Shown here: one piece after another, positions 44,992-54,184 of the stretch
Numbering within the stretch: the first letter of the stretch is position 1
Layout of the letters: every line of letters starts with the position of its first letter
Assembly: GCF_040813715.1 (NCBI RefSeq)
Contig: NZ_JBFOCH010000002.1
Strand: one strand, 5' to 3'
DNA: 64,000 bases
From: Mesorhizobium_K marinum
Lineage (GTDB): Bacteria; Pseudomonadota; Alphaproteobacteria; Rhizobiales; Rhizobiaceae
Program-made: the position numbers and the translations under genes
The notes under the pieces: model-generated
The model's input: the letters and a program-made list of their open reading frames with translations, nothing else
What the model was told of the DNA's origin: nothing
Databases searched by the model: none

Positions 44992-45333
44992 TCAGGATGT
45001 GGCGATTTCCGCCTGCAGCGCGGCGATGTGCGGCTCCGCCGCCGCTGCCGCTGCGCGCTCGATCGCACGAAAACGCGTGACGATGGCGAGGCCGGCGGGC
45101 GTCAGCTGCGCGCCGCCGCCGCGCTTCCCGCCGGTCTTGGCGGCGACGACCGGCTTGCCGAACAGCCTGTTCATCTCCTCGACGAGATCCCACGCGCGCT
45201 TGTAGGACATCTCCATGTTCCGGGCCGCCGCAGAAATGGAGCCGAAGGCGGCGATCTGTTCGAGCAGGTCGATCTTGCCCGGCCCGATGCGCCCGGTCGG
45301 TTCGAGGTCGATCCTCAGGCTCAGCGATGGCAT
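44992..45333 (-). CDS. ModE-like winged-helix regulator without molybdate-binding domain
   Basis: The 113-residue protein is a stand-alone LysR-type winged helix of the ModE group (IAAFGSISAAARNMEMSYKRAWDLVEEMN). The C-terminal molbindin domains of full ModE (about 260 residues) are absent. It is encoded beside modABC, and a good ModE box precedes modA. How molybdate is sensed by this short form is unclear; a separate protein might be needed. Confidence 0.87.
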   Translation of the reverse strand: MPSLSLRIDLEPTGRIGPGKIDLLEQIAAFGSISAAARNMEMSYKRAWDLVEEMNRLFGKPVVAAKTGGKRGGGAQLTPAGLAIVTRFRAIERAAAAAAEPHIAALQAEIATS

Positions 45334-45376
45334 CCGTCGTGCTCCCGGCTCGCAGTGGTGATGGCGCGCCGCCAGC

Positions 45377-46659
45377 TTAGCTGACCAAGGGGTTGCTTGT
45401 CGTCCCCCGCGGCAAGCTCGCGCCTGCGGCGGTCCTGGCCGTGTTTCTCCGGTCGAATGTCACCGACTTGACGACCGCGAAGACGGCCATGCCGAGCGTA
45501 AGTCCCAGCGTGGCGGCCGACTGCCTGGTTATCCGCGCCGCTATCTCCTGGCCGTTGCAATCGATCGTGACGTCGGCAAATGGTCCGGTTCCCGTTCCCA
45601 GCGCGGCGATCCGGCCGGGCAGGACGTTGAGCGCGCTGATCCCTCTGGGGCGCTCTGTCGCCACCATGATGTCTCTGGCGCGGATGCGAACGCGTACCGN
45701 TCGATCGTGACGTCGGCAAATGGTCCGGTTCCCGTTCCCAGCGCGGCGATCCGGCCGGGCAGGACGTTGAGCGCGCTGATCCCGCGGGGGCGCTCTGTCG
45801 CCACCATCACGTCCCTGGCGCGGATGCGAACGCGTACCGTCGTCCCGGTCTCGGCATCGAGGTCGGCGACATGGATCTCGCCGGCCGGCGATGTCAGCAG
45901 CGACATGCCAAAGGCCTCGTCGCGGCTTTTGACCTGCATCTCGAACACGGCGCCGCCCTCGTCGCGCTCCTCGTCGGGCAGGAGGTCGAGCCGCTGCAGC
46001 AGGTCGGCCGCGGTTCCAGCCGCCGCGACCTTGCCGGCATCCAGAACCACCATGTCGGTGGCCAGCCGCGCCACCTCGGCGATCGAATGGCTGACATAGA
46101 CGATCGGGATTCCCGTCTCGTCGCGCAGCCGTTCGATGTAGGGCATGATCTCGGCCTTGCGGCGCTCGTCGAGCGACGCAAGCGGTTCATCCATCAGGAT
46201 GAGCTTCGGGCTGGCCAGCAAGGCGCGGCCAATGGCGACGCGCTGCTTCTCGCCGCCGGAAAGCGATCCCGGCCTGCGGTCGAGCAGATGGCCGATGCCG
46301 AGCAGGTCGACGACATCGGCGGTGCTTCCGGTGCGCTCGGTCGGCGGCGCGAAGAAGCGTCCGTAGCGCAGGTTCTGGTCGACGGTCATGTGCGGGAAGA
46401 GCCGCGCATCCTGGAAGACGTAGCCGATGCGGCGCTTGTGCTTCGGCACGAACACGCCGCTTGCCGTGTCGACCAGGACGCGCCCGTCGCAGGAGATCGC
46501 GCCGCGCTCCGGCCGGAGTAGCCCGCCGATCAGGTTGACCAGCGTGGTCTTGCCCGACCCCGACGGGCCGAACAGTGCGGTCAGACGTCCACTGCTTTCG
46601 AAGGCGGCCTCGAGCGTGAAGGCGCCCAGTCGGTGGCTGATATCGACCGAGAGGCTCAT
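45377..46659 (-). CDS. modC: Molybdate ABC transporter ATP-binding protein ModC (interrupted by scaffold join)
   Basis: The ATPase of molybdate uptake. Walker A GPSGSGKT is at about 31-38, the signature LSGGEKQRVAIGRALL and Walker B LILMDEPLASLD follow, and a TOBE/mop molybdate-binding domain ends the protein (RIAALGTGTGPFADVTIDC, TLGLTLGMAVFAVVKS). N45700 carries a 139-base duplication that shifts frame. Removing 140 bases yields a continuous 380-residue product ending at 45377. The start overlaps the modB stop (ATGA). Confidence 0.9.
45561..45839. repeat. Contig-join duplication around N45700
   Basis: Bases 45561-45699 recur at 45701-45839 with 5 mismatches in 139, the most diverged of the long joins. 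One arginine codon changes silently (AGA/CGC) and one residue differs (Ile/Val), as expected of two strains. Confidence 0.88.
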
Positions 46660-47360
46660 TCGACCTCCAGCCGACGGCCGGCGCGCCTGGCCAGAACCTC
46701 GGATGCCACGAGCGCGCCCATGGCGATGACGATCGATATGATGGTCAGGCGCAGCGCCCCTTCGTCGCCGCCCGGCACTTGCGTGAACGTGTAGATCGCC
46801 GAAGGCAGCGTCTGCGTCTCGCCCGGGATGTTGGAGACGAAGGTGATCGTCGCGCCGAATTCGCCCATCGCCTTGGCGAAGCACAGGATCATGCCGGCGA
46901 TGACGCCGGGCAGGATGAGCGGCAGCGTGATCGTGCCGAAGACCCATGCCGGACTTGCCCCCAGCGTACCGGCGGCAGCCTCTAGTCGGCGGTCGACCGC
47001 CTCGATGGAAAGCCTGATGGCGCGCACCATCAGCGGGAAGCCCATGATGCCGCAGGCGAGCGCCGCGCCCGTCCAGCGGAACGAGAAGACGATGCCGAAA
47101 TACTGGTCGAGCAAGGCGCCGACCGGACCGCGCCTGCCGAATGTGAGCAGCAGCAGGTAGCCCGTCACCACCGGCGGCAGGATCAGCGGCAGGTGAACCA
47201 GGCCGTTCAGCAACGACTTGCCCCAGAAGCGGCCCCGTGCCAGCAGCAGCGCGATCACGATTCCGGGCGGCAGCGAGAAGACCGTAGCCACGACGGCGAC
47301 CCGGATCGACAGCCGGACCGCATTCCATTCGTCGGGCGTGAGGTCCAGCAGCCACTGCAT
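46656..47360 (-). CDS. modB: Molybdate ABC transporter permease ModB
   Basis: A 234-residue permease with five to six helices and the EAA loop EAAAGTLGASPAWVFGTITL (about 126-145). Length and motif are standard for ModB. It lies between modA (15 bases upstream) and modC (4-base overlap). Confidence 0.93.
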   Translation of the reverse strand: MQWLLDLTPDEWNAVRLSIRVAVVATVFSLPPGIVIALLLARGRFWGKSLLNGLVHLPLILPPVVTGYLLLLTFGRRGPVGALLDQYFGIVFSFRWTGAALACGIMGFPLMVRAIRLSIEAVDRRLEAAAGTLGASPAWVFGTITLPLILPGVIAGMILCFAKAMGEFGATITFVSNIPGETQTLPSAIYTFTQVPGGDEGALRLTIISIVIAMGALVASEVLARRAGRRLEVE

Positions 47361-47375
47361 CCGGAAGCGAGCGTC

Positions 47376-48179
47376 CTAGTTCGATGCGACCGGCGTCAGC
47401 ACCGTGAAGCCCTGTTCCTCGAACAGGCTCTTTGCTTTAGCCGACCGCAGGCATTCAAGGAAAGCCCGGGGCCCGTTGCCCTGGCTGCCGGTCGTTTCGG
47501 CCACCGGGTAGACGATGGCCGGGTGGGAGTCGGCCGGAAACGCGCCGACGATCTTCACCTTGGGTTCTGCCGCCGCGTCCGTCTTGTAGACGATGCCGAG
47601 CGGGGCCTCCCCCGTCGCGACGAGGGCGAGCGCGGCGCGCACATTCTCGGCCTGCGCGACCTTGCCTTCCACGGAGGCCCAGACGCCGAGCGATTGCAAC
47701 GCGGCCTTGCCGTATTTGCCGGCGGGGACGGCGTCGACATTGGCCATGGCGAGCCTGCCTTCCCCGATCAGGCCTGCGAGGTCGAAATCGTTCGCGATGG
47801 TCGCCTCGATGGTCGAGTCGGCCGGCGCGACCAGCACGATGCTGTTGCCGAGCAGCCTTGTCTCCGTTTCGGACTTGATGAGCTTCCTGTCGGAAAGATA
47901 GGTCATCCAGTCGACATCGGCCGACATGAAGACATCGGCGGGTGCACCCTCCTCGATCTGCCTGGCGAGCGCCGAGCTTGCCGCGTAGGAGATGGTCGCC
48001 GGGTGGCCGGCTTCACCGGTGCATGCCTGGTTCACCGCATCGAGCGCGTTCTTCAGGCTGGCCGCGGCGAAGACCGTCACCTTTTCCTGCGCTAGGGCGC
48101 CCGTCGTTCCGATGACGAGGAGAGCGGCCAGCCCGCCGATTGCCGAAGCCAGCCCGTTAGTGACCCGTCCAGTTCGCAC
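47376..48179 (-). CDS. modA: Molybdate-binding periplasmic protein ModA
   Basis: A 267-residue binding protein with a signal peptide ending GALAQ (about 31). The oxyanion-binding start VTVFAAASLKNALD is at about 34-47 and SYAASSALARQIEEGAPADVF follows in pieces (64-84). The start is GTG 48179 with GGAGGG before it. A ModE box lies 30 bases upstream, so repression by molybdate is expected. Confidence 0.94.
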   Translation of the reverse strand: MRTGRVTNGLASAIGGLAALLVIGTTGALAQEKVTVFAAASLKNALDAVNQACTGEAGHPATISYAASSALARQIEEGAPADVFMSADVDWMTYLSDRKLIKSETETRLLGNSIVLVAPADSTIEATIANDFDLAGLIGEGRLAMANVDAVPAGKYGKAALQSLGVWASVEGKVAQAENVRAALALVATGEAPLGIVYKTDAAAEPKVKIVGAFPADSHPAIVYPVAETTGSQGNGPRAFLECLRSAKAKSLFEEQGFTVLTPVASN

Positions 48180-48208
48180 GATACCCTCCAGCAGATGATA
48201 TTACCGGA

Positions 48209-48236
48209 ATCGCTATATACGAATGAATATAACAAT
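48209..48236 (-). promoter_or_regulatory. ModE-binding box before modA
   Basis: ATCGCTATATA-N6-AATATAACAAT is nearly the E. coli ModE consensus (ATCGCTATATA-N6-TATATAACGAT); the second half matches at 9 of 11 bases. It ends 30 bases before the modA start codon, where it would block the promoter. Confidence 0.8.
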
Positions 48237-48334
48237 GAAAGCGTTTCACCCTTTGGAACCGGACTTGTCGGTCACGACTTTTCCTTCGGTCGGATTGCTA
48301 GCGTGAAATATAACGTCTGCTCCTGCGCGCTCCA

Positions 48335-49048
48335 TCAGGTCCGATCCGAAATGATCGATGTGAAGGCGTCGGCGTCGGCGAAACGGGCGGGCCTCACCGT
48401 TCCGAACTTGCTCGCGTCCACGACGAGGTGGGTGTTCACCGCACGGGCGATCGCGGCCTGCTTCACCGGCACCTCGTGAAAATGCGAGCAGGTGACGCCG
48501 CGCTCCTCGTGCACGCCGCCGGCCGAGAGGAAGGCCTTGTTGATGTTGAGGCTGAGCAGTTCCTGCAGGGCGGCTTCCCCAGAGAACGATGCCGCGCCCT
48601 GGTGGAAGACGCCGCCGAGCAGGATCAGCCGGGTGTTATCCCGGCGGCTCAGGATATCGGCGATGTTGAGCGAATAGCAGACCGCCGTCAGCCGCAGTTC
48701 CGCCGGGATGAGCGCGGCCAGGTGCGGTAGCGTCGTGCCGCAATCGATGAAGATCGTGTCGTCCTGCTCGATCAGTTTCACCGCCCTGGCGCAGGCTGCC
48801 GCCTTGGCAGCGGCGTGCTGGTCGGTCTCCCTGTCGAGGGCGTAGCCACCGGCCGCCTCGGTCTGTGCGCCGATCACATGGCCGCCGAGACAGGCGAAGC
48901 GCCCTCCGGATTCGAGCACGTCGCGACGGATGGTCATCTCGGACACGCCGAGGTCGGCTGCCACGTCGCCGAGCTTCAGATGGCTCTGCCCGCCGAGCAT
49001 GGCGGCCAGCCTGTCGAGGCGGTCGCTTCGCATCCCGGTTCTGCTCAC
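48335..49048 (-). CDS. DeoR-family transcriptional regulator
   Basis: A 237-residue repressor. The N-terminal helix-turn-helix lies at about 25-50 (LGVSEMTIRRD) and the sugar-phosphate-binding DeoRC domain at about 80-230, with DTIFIDCGTTLPHLA and LLSLNINKAFLSAGG. The start is GTG 49048 with AAGGAGG six bases upstream; ATG 49033 is possible. It is divergent from deoC and shares the 145-base regulatory gap, so deoxyribose-5-phosphate is the likely effector. Confidence 0.88.
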   Translation of the reverse strand: MSRTGMRSDRLDRLAAMLGGQSHLKLGDVAADLGVSEMTIRRDVLESGGRFACLGGHVIGAQTEAAGGYALDRETDQHAAAKAAACARAVKLIEQDDTIFIDCGTTLPHLAALIPAELRLTAVCYSLNIADILSRRDNTRLILLGGVFHQGAASFSGEAALQELLSLNINKAFLSAGGVHEERGVTCSHFHEVPVKQAAIARAVNTHLVVDASKFGTVRPARFADADAFTSIISDRT

Positions 49049-49117
49049 CGCATCCTCCTTGTGCTACGATCCGCCGCCAGTGGCGCGTCCGATCCGGTCT
49101 TGACGTGCTTCGATTAA

Positions 49118-49133
49118 TGTGATGATTGTCACA
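49118..49133. promoter_or_regulatory. CRP-like site before deoC
   Basis: TGTGATGATTGTCACA is a perfect TGTGA-N6-TCACA, the CRP/FNR half-site pair known from E. coli. It lies 61 bases before deoC. Control by a cAMP-receptor-type protein is suggested but not proven in this lineage. Confidence 0.6.
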
Positions 49134-49157
49134 TAATGTTTTGATCCCAACATTATG
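49132..49157. promoter_or_regulatory. Inverted repeat, candidate DeoR operator
   Basis: CATAATGTT (49132-49140) and AACATTATG (49149-49157) form a perfect 9-bp inverted repeat with an 8-base spacer, overlapping the CRP-like site by two bases. Its place between the DeoR-type gene and deoC makes it the natural operator candidate. Confidence 0.6.
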
Positions 49158-49193
49158 GATCATATCCGGGTTTGGTCAAGTGGAGGAGAGTCG

Positions 49194-50189
49194 ATGCAAC
49201 GGTCAGCGGTAGCTCTTGCCGAGCCCGACGTTCTCAGGAACTCGCAGCGCAATGCGGGAACCGCGCTGCGTCTCGAAGCCTTCGAGTCCGTCCAGGTGAA
49301 CCTCAGCGCGGTGGAGCGCCGCGCGGCGACCCTGCCCACCCGCCGTACCGTCAAGAAGGAATACCAGGCCGCATGGCTGGTGAAGGCGCTTACCTGCATC
49401 GACCTGACCACGCTCGCCGGCGACGACACGCCCGGCCGCGTGCAGCGGCTCTGCGCCAAGGCGATGCGGCCGTTGAGCGATGCCCTGCTCAAGGGTCTGG
49501 GGCTCGAGGACGAGCCGCCGACAGTCGGCGCCGTCTGCGTCTATCCCACCATGGTGCCCGCCGCCGTCAAGGCGCTGAAGGGTTCCGGCATTCCCGTGGC
49601 CTCGGTGGCGACTGGCTTCCCGACGGGGCTGACGCCGCTGCCCCAGCGGCTCGAGGAAATCCGCTACGCCGTGGGCGAGGGGGCTGGCGAGATCGACATC
49701 GTCATCAACCGTGCGCTGGTCTTCGACCAGGAATGGAAGGCGCTCTACGACGAGGTCGCGGCGATGCGCGAGGCGTGCGGCGAAGCGCACCTCAAAGCCA
49801 TCCTCGCGACCGGCGACCTGAAGACGCTGCGCAACGTCTACAAGGCATCGATGGTGTCGATGCAGGCCGGCGCCGACTTCATCAAGACGTCCACCGGCAA
49901 GGAGGACGTCAACGCAACCCTGCCGGTCAGCCTCGTGATGATCCGCGCGCTTCGCGACTATCTCGATGAGACTGGCTACCGCGTCGGATTCAAGCCGGCG
50001 GGCGGGCTGAAGACCGCCAAGGACGCGATGAACTGGCTGATCCTGATGAAGGAGGAACTCGGCCGGCGTTGGCTGGAGCCGGACCTCTTCCGCATCGGCG
50101 CCAGCTCGATGCTCGCCGACATCGAGCGCCAGCTCGAGCATTTCGTCACCGGCCGCTACTCGGCCGCCTATCGTCACCCTATGGCCTGA
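49194..50189 (+). CDS. deoC: Deoxyribose-phosphate aldolase
   Basis: The 331-residue enzyme splits 2-deoxyribose-5-phosphate into acetaldehyde and glyceraldehyde-3-phosphate. The Schiff-base lysine lies in FIKTSTGKED (about 224) and the second lysine in FKPAGGLKT (about 266). It is of the longer DeoC class (about 330 versus 250 residues in E. coli). GGAGGAG precedes ATG 49194. It is 10 bases upstream of the aldehyde dehydrogenase gene, whose product can oxidise the acetaldehyde formed. Confidence 0.95.
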   Translation: MQRSAVALAEPDVLRNSQRNAGTALRLEAFESVQVNLSAVERRAATLPTRRTVKKEYQAAWLVKALTCIDLTTLAGDDTPGRVQRLCAKAMRPLSDALLKGLGLEDEPPTVGAVCVYPTMVPAAVKALKGSGIPVASVATGFPTGLTPLPQRLEEIRYAVGEGAGEIDIVINRALVFDQEWKALYDEVAAMREACGEAHLKAILATGDLKTLRNVYKASMVSMQAGADFIKTSTGKEDVNATLPVSLVMIRALRDYLDETGYRVGFKPAGGLKTAKDAMNWLILMKEELGRRWLEPDLFRIGASSMLADIERQLEHFVTGRYSAAYRHPMA

Positions 50190-50199
50190 GGGGCGCACC

Positions 50200-52587
50200 A
50201 TGGTTCACGTCAAGGATGTCCTGAAGAGCATGGAATACGGACCCGCGCCCGAGGGCAACGAACATGTGCTCGCCTGGCTGGAAGCCCACAAGGGCGGCTT
50301 CGGCCATTTCATCGACGGCAGGTTCACCGACCCCTCCGCCAGCAAGAGCTTCAAGGTAGCCAACCCGGCCGACGGCAAGCCGCTGGCGCAGGTTGCGCAC
50401 GGTACCGCCCAGGACATCGACAAGGCGGTGGCCGCTGCTGGCCGCGCCTTCAAGGGTTGGTCGAAACTCCCCGGCCACGAACGCGCCAAATATCTCTACG
50501 CGATCGCCCGCAACATCCAGAAGCGCGACCGTTTCCTTGCCGTGCTGGAAACCATGGACAACGGCAAGCCGATCCGCGAAACGCGGGATATCGACATGCC
50601 GCTGGTCGCCAGACACTTCTACCACCACGCCGGCTGGGCGGAACTGCTGGAGAGCGAGTTCCCCGGCTATCGGCCTGTCGGCGTTTGCGGCCAGATCATC
50701 CCGTGGAACTTTCCGCTGCTGATGCTCGCATGGAAGATCGCGCCGGCGCTTGCGGCCGGCAACACCGTGGTGCTGAAGCCCGCCGAGCAGACGCCGCTCA
50801 CCGCGCTCGCCTTCGCGGAGATCTGCCGCGAGGTCGGTCTTCCGGCCGGCGTCGTCAACATCGTGACCGGCGAGGGCGACACGGGCGCCGCGCTGGTTGC
50901 GCATGAGGGCGTGCAGAAGATCGCCTTTACCGGCTCGACCGACGTCGGCCGCGTGATCCGCACCGCGACGGCCGGTTCGGGCAAGAAGCTGTCCCTGGAA
51001 CTCGGCGGTAAGTCGCCCTTCATCGTGTTCGACGACGCCGACCTCGACAGCGCGGTCGAAGGGCTGGTCGACGCGATATGGTTCAACCAGGGCGAGGTCT
51101 GCTGCGCCGGCTCGCGCCTGCTCGTCCAGGAAGGCATCGCCGAGAAGCTCTACGCCAAGGTGCGGGCGCGCATGGAGACGCTGCGCGTCGGCTCGCCGCT
51201 CGACAAGTCGACCGACATCGGCGCGGTTGTCTCGACCGAGCAGCTTGAACGCATCACCGCGCTGGTCGCCAAGGGCAAGGAGGAAGGCGCCGAGGTGTTC
51301 CAGCCTTCGTCGATCCAGGTTCCGGGCACCGGCACGTTCTTCGCGCCGACGCTGATGACCGGTGTCGAGCCGGCATCCACGGTCGCCGTGGTCGAGATCT
51401 TCGGTCCGGTCTTGGTCGCCATGACGTTCCGCACGCCCGACGAGGCGGTGGCGCTCGCCAACAACACGCGCTTCGGCCTCGCCGCCTCGATCTGGTCGGA
51501 GAACATCAACCGCAGCCTCGACGTGGCCGCGCGGCTGAAGGCCGGCGTGATCTGGATCAACGCCACCAACCTGTTCGACGCCGCTGCCGGCTTCGGCGGC
51601 TATCGCGAGAGCGGGTTCGGGCGCGAGGGCGGTCGCGAAGGCCTCTATGAATACCTGGCGGACGACGGCGCCAAGGCGAAGGGCAAGGAAGCCGCGAAGG
51701 TCGCGCTGACCGCCGCGCCTTCGCCGACTGCTCAGATCGCCGCCGTCGACGCGGTCGACCGCACCGCAAAGCTCTACATCGGCGGCAAGCAGGCGCGCCC
51801 GGACTCCGGCTACAGCTACGCCGTCCTCAACCCGTCCGGAAAGCAGGTCGGGCTTGCCGGTCTCGGCAATCGCAAGGACGTCCGCAACGCCGTCGAGGCG
51901 GCCGCCAAGGCGGAAGGCTGGGGTGCTGCGACCGCCCACAACCGGGCGCAGATCCTCTACTACATCGCGGAAAACCTTTCGGCACGCGCGGACGAGTTCG
52001 AGGCGCGGCTGCGCGCCATGACCGGCGTCTCGAAGCGGGATGCCGCCGAGGAGGTCTCGCTGGCCGTCCGGCGCACCTTCTTCTACGCAGGCTTCGCCGA
52101 CAAGCACGACGGAGCCGTGCATTCGACCAAGTCGCGGCATGTGACGCTGGCGATGAACGAGCCATTCGGCATCATGGGGCTGCTCTGCCCGGAAGAGGCG
52201 CCGCTTCTCGGCTTCGTCTCGCTGGTCATGCCGGCGATCGCCGCCGGCAACCGCGTCGTCGCGGTGCCCTCGGCGCGCCATCCGCTGGCGGCGACGGACT
52301 TCTACCAGATCATCGACACCAGCGACGTTCCGGCCGGCGTGCTCAGCATCGCCACCGGCAACCCTGGCGAACTGGCAAAGACGATCGCCGACCATGACGA
52401 GATCGCGGCGCTGTGGAACTTCAACGGGAGTGTTGATGCCGCGCTCGTCGACAAGGCGTCAGCCGGCAACCTCAAGCCGGTCTGGAACGGCGGCGCGCGC
52501 AATTGGCGCTCGACCGATGCGCAAGGGCGCGAGTTCCTGCGCCGCGCCACACAGGTGAAGAATATCTGGGTGCCCTACGGCGAATAG
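50200..52587 (+). CDS. ALDH16-type aldehyde dehydrogenase with two fused domains
   Basis: The 795-residue product has a complete N-terminal aldehyde dehydrogenase domain (about 35-500) with PWNFPLLM, glutamate in LELGGKSP (about 267) and catalytic cysteine C301 in NQGEVCCAG. A second, shorter aldehyde-dehydrogenase-like domain (about 525-780) lacks a catalytic cysteine (WNGGARNW at that region). This is the build of the ALDH16 family. Placed directly after deoC it probably removes acetaldehyde from deoxyribose breakdown. The second domain may serve dimerisation. Confidence 0.9.
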   Translation: MVHVKDVLKSMEYGPAPEGNEHVLAWLEAHKGGFGHFIDGRFTDPSASKSFKVANPADGKPLAQVAHGTAQDIDKAVAAAGRAFKGWSKLPGHERAKYLYAIARNIQKRDRFLAVLETMDNGKPIRETRDIDMPLVARHFYHHAGWAELLESEFPGYRPVGVCGQIIPWNFPLLMLAWKIAPALAAGNTVVLKPAEQTPLTALAFAEICREVGLPAGVVNIVTGEGDTGAALVAHEGVQKIAFTGSTDVGRVIRTATAGSGKKLSLELGGKSPFIVFDDADLDSAVEGLVDAIWFNQGEVCCAGSRLLVQEGIAEKLYAKVRARMETLRVGSPLDKSTDIGAVVSTEQLERITALVAKGKEEGAEVFQPSSIQVPGTGTFFAPTLMTGVEPASTVAVVEIFGPVLVAMTFRTPDEAVALANNTRFGLAASIWSENINRSLDVAARLKAGVIWINATNLFDAAAGFGGYRESGFGREGGREGLYEYLADDGAKAKGKEAAKVALTAAPSPTAQIAAVDAVDRTAKLYIGGKQARPDSGYSYAVLNPSGKQVGLAGLGNRKDVRNAVEAAAKAEGWGAATAHNRAQILYYIAENLSARADEFEARLRAMTGVSKRDAAEEVSLAVRRTFFYAGFADKHDGAVHSTKSRHVTLAMNEPFGIMGLLCPEEAPLLGFVSLVMPAIAAGNRVVAVPSARHPLAATDFYQIIDTSDVPAGVLSIATGNPGELAKTIADHDEIAALWNFNGSVDAALVDKASAGNLKPVWNGGARNWRSTDAQGREFLRRATQVKNIWVPYGE

Positions 52588-52628
52588 GATTCGACCGCAC
52601 AGGCTGAACGCCGCCTGTCCTGGAACAG

Positions 52629-52654
52629 GGGCCTGATCCGCAGCGATCAGGCCC
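52629..52654. terminator. Hairpin between convergent genes
   Basis: A 10-bp perfect stem (52629-52638 with 52645-52654) overlaps the stop codon of the minus-strand aminopeptidase in the first contig copy and lies 42 bases after the dehydrogenase stop. There is no T run. Confidence 0.45.
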
Positions 52655-52890
52655 ATTCGCCGCGCCGGAACACCGGCGTCCGGCTGCCGTCGGCGCGAAC
52701 GCCGTCGATATCGATTTCGTTCGAGCCGATCATCCAGTCGATGTGGATCAGGCTCTTGTTGCNATCCGAAGCGATCAGGCCCATTCGCCGCGCCGGAACA
52801 CCAGCGTCCGGCTGCCGTCGGCGCGAACGCCGTCGATATCGATTTCGCTCGAGCCGATCATCCAGTCGATGTGGATCAGGCTCTTGTTGC
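52636..52890. repeat. Contig-join duplication around N52763
   Basis: Bases 52636-52762 recur at 52764-52890 with 3 mismatches in 127. The last 39 codons of the aminopeptidase gene are therefore present twice. Confidence 0.9.
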
Positions 52891-54025
52891 CGCCCTGGGC
52901 CGCGATCTGCTCGGGCGTCAGCTTGTCGCCGTCGACGAAGCACTTGGAGTAGCACTGGCCCAGCGCGATGTGGCACGAGGCGTTCTCGTCGAACAGCGTG
53001 TTGTAGAAGAGGATGCCGCTCTTCGAGATCGGCGAGGAATGCGGCACCAGCGCTACTTCGCCAAGCCGGCGCGCCCCGTCGTCGGTATCCAGCACCTTGT
53101 TCAGCACCGCTTCGCCGCGCCGCGCCTTGGCCTCGACGATACGTCCTTGCTCGAAGCGCACCGAGATGTCGTCGATCAGCGTTCCCTGGTAGGAGAGCGG
53201 CTTGGTGCTGGCCACGTGCCCTTCGACCTTTTGAGCATGCGGCGTCGTGAACACCTCCTCGGTCGGGATGTTCGGATTGCAGACGATGCCGTTCTTGGCA
53301 GCAGACGCGCCCCCTTCCCATTCGTGGCCGTCGGCAAGGCCGACGGTCAGGTCGGTTCCCGGGCCCCGGAAATGCAGCGCCGAGAACCGCTCCGCGTTCA
53401 GCCATTCGGTGCGGGCGCGAAGCGCCTTGTTGTGCGTCGCCCAGGCTTCGACCGGATCGCCTGTGTCGACGCGGGACGCAGCGAAGATGGCGTCGGCCAG
53501 CTTGGCGACCGCGACGCTCTCGTCGTCGCCGGGGAAGACCAGCTTCGCCCACGACGCGCCGGGATAGGCGATGATGTTCCAGTTGATGTCGAAGCCGGCG
53601 ATCTTCTCCAGCGCGGGCTGGTAGGCGACCGAATTGGCCTTGTTGGCGCGGACGACTTTTTCGGGGTCTTCGCCCGACAGGAGCATCGGGTTGTCGCCGA
53701 CGATCGCCAGGCGGGCGGTGTTGGCGGAGAAGGCCTTGGCCATGCCGTCATAGAGCCAGCCTGGCGCGCGGTCGAAGCTGGCGGCTGGCGCCGACCGATA
53801 GCGCGACAGCGTGATCTCCTCGTCGGACAGCAACGGCGTGACCAGGCCTGCGCCGGCGGCATAGGCATGGTGTGCGATCCTGCGGACGAGCGGCAGGGCG
53901 GCGGACGGCGCGGTCAGTAACAGATCCTGGCCGGGCTGCAGCCGCAACCCGACCTTGACCGCGACTTCGGCTAGCCGGTCCAGCTTCTGGGCATCGATCG
54001 GGGCAGTGGTGGCGTGGACGGTCAT
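52775..54025 (-). CDS. M29-family aminopeptidase (aminopeptidase T/AmpS type)
   Basis: A 416-residue metallopeptidase with the M29 C-terminal signature: glutamates in PTEEVFTTP, histidine and glutamate in the NTLFDENASCHIALG segment and IHIDWMIGS at the end. It releases N-terminal residues from peptides in the cytoplasm. The start at 54025 gives the usual length; the frame runs further but without similarity. The end at 52775 belongs to one contig; a second copy of the tail ends at 52647. Confidence 0.9.
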   Translation of the reverse strand: MTVHATTAPIDAQKLDRLAEVAVKVGLRLQPGQDLLLTAPSAALPLVRRIAHHAYAAGAGLVTPLLSDEEITLSRYRSAPAASFDRAPGWLYDGMAKAFSANTARLAIVGDNPMLLSGEDPEKVVRANKANSVAYQPALEKIAGFDINWNIIAYPGASWAKLVFPGDDESVAVAKLADAIFAASRVDTGDPVEAWATHNKALRARTEWLNAERFSALHFRGPGTDLTVGLADGHEWEGGASAAKNGIVCNPNIPTEEVFTTPHAQKVEGHVASTKPLSYQGTLIDDISVRFEQGRIVEAKARRGEAVLNKVLDTDDGARRLGEVALVPHSSPISKSGILFYNTLFDENASCHIALGQCYSKCFVDGDKLTPEQIAAQGGNKSLIHIDWMIGSSEIDIDGVRADGSRTLVFRRGEWA

Positions 54026-54184
54026 GACGCTTCTTTCCGCAGGCGGCAGATGGAGATTGCCCCTGCTTGCGTCAGTAGGCCCGATTGGGCAAGTCACAAT
54101 TCGCGGATTTCCTGATGCCACGCGTTCCGTGCGCTGCGGGACCGGCCTTGCGGCCCCGCCCGCACGGGCGTCGCGGCCTGCGGC

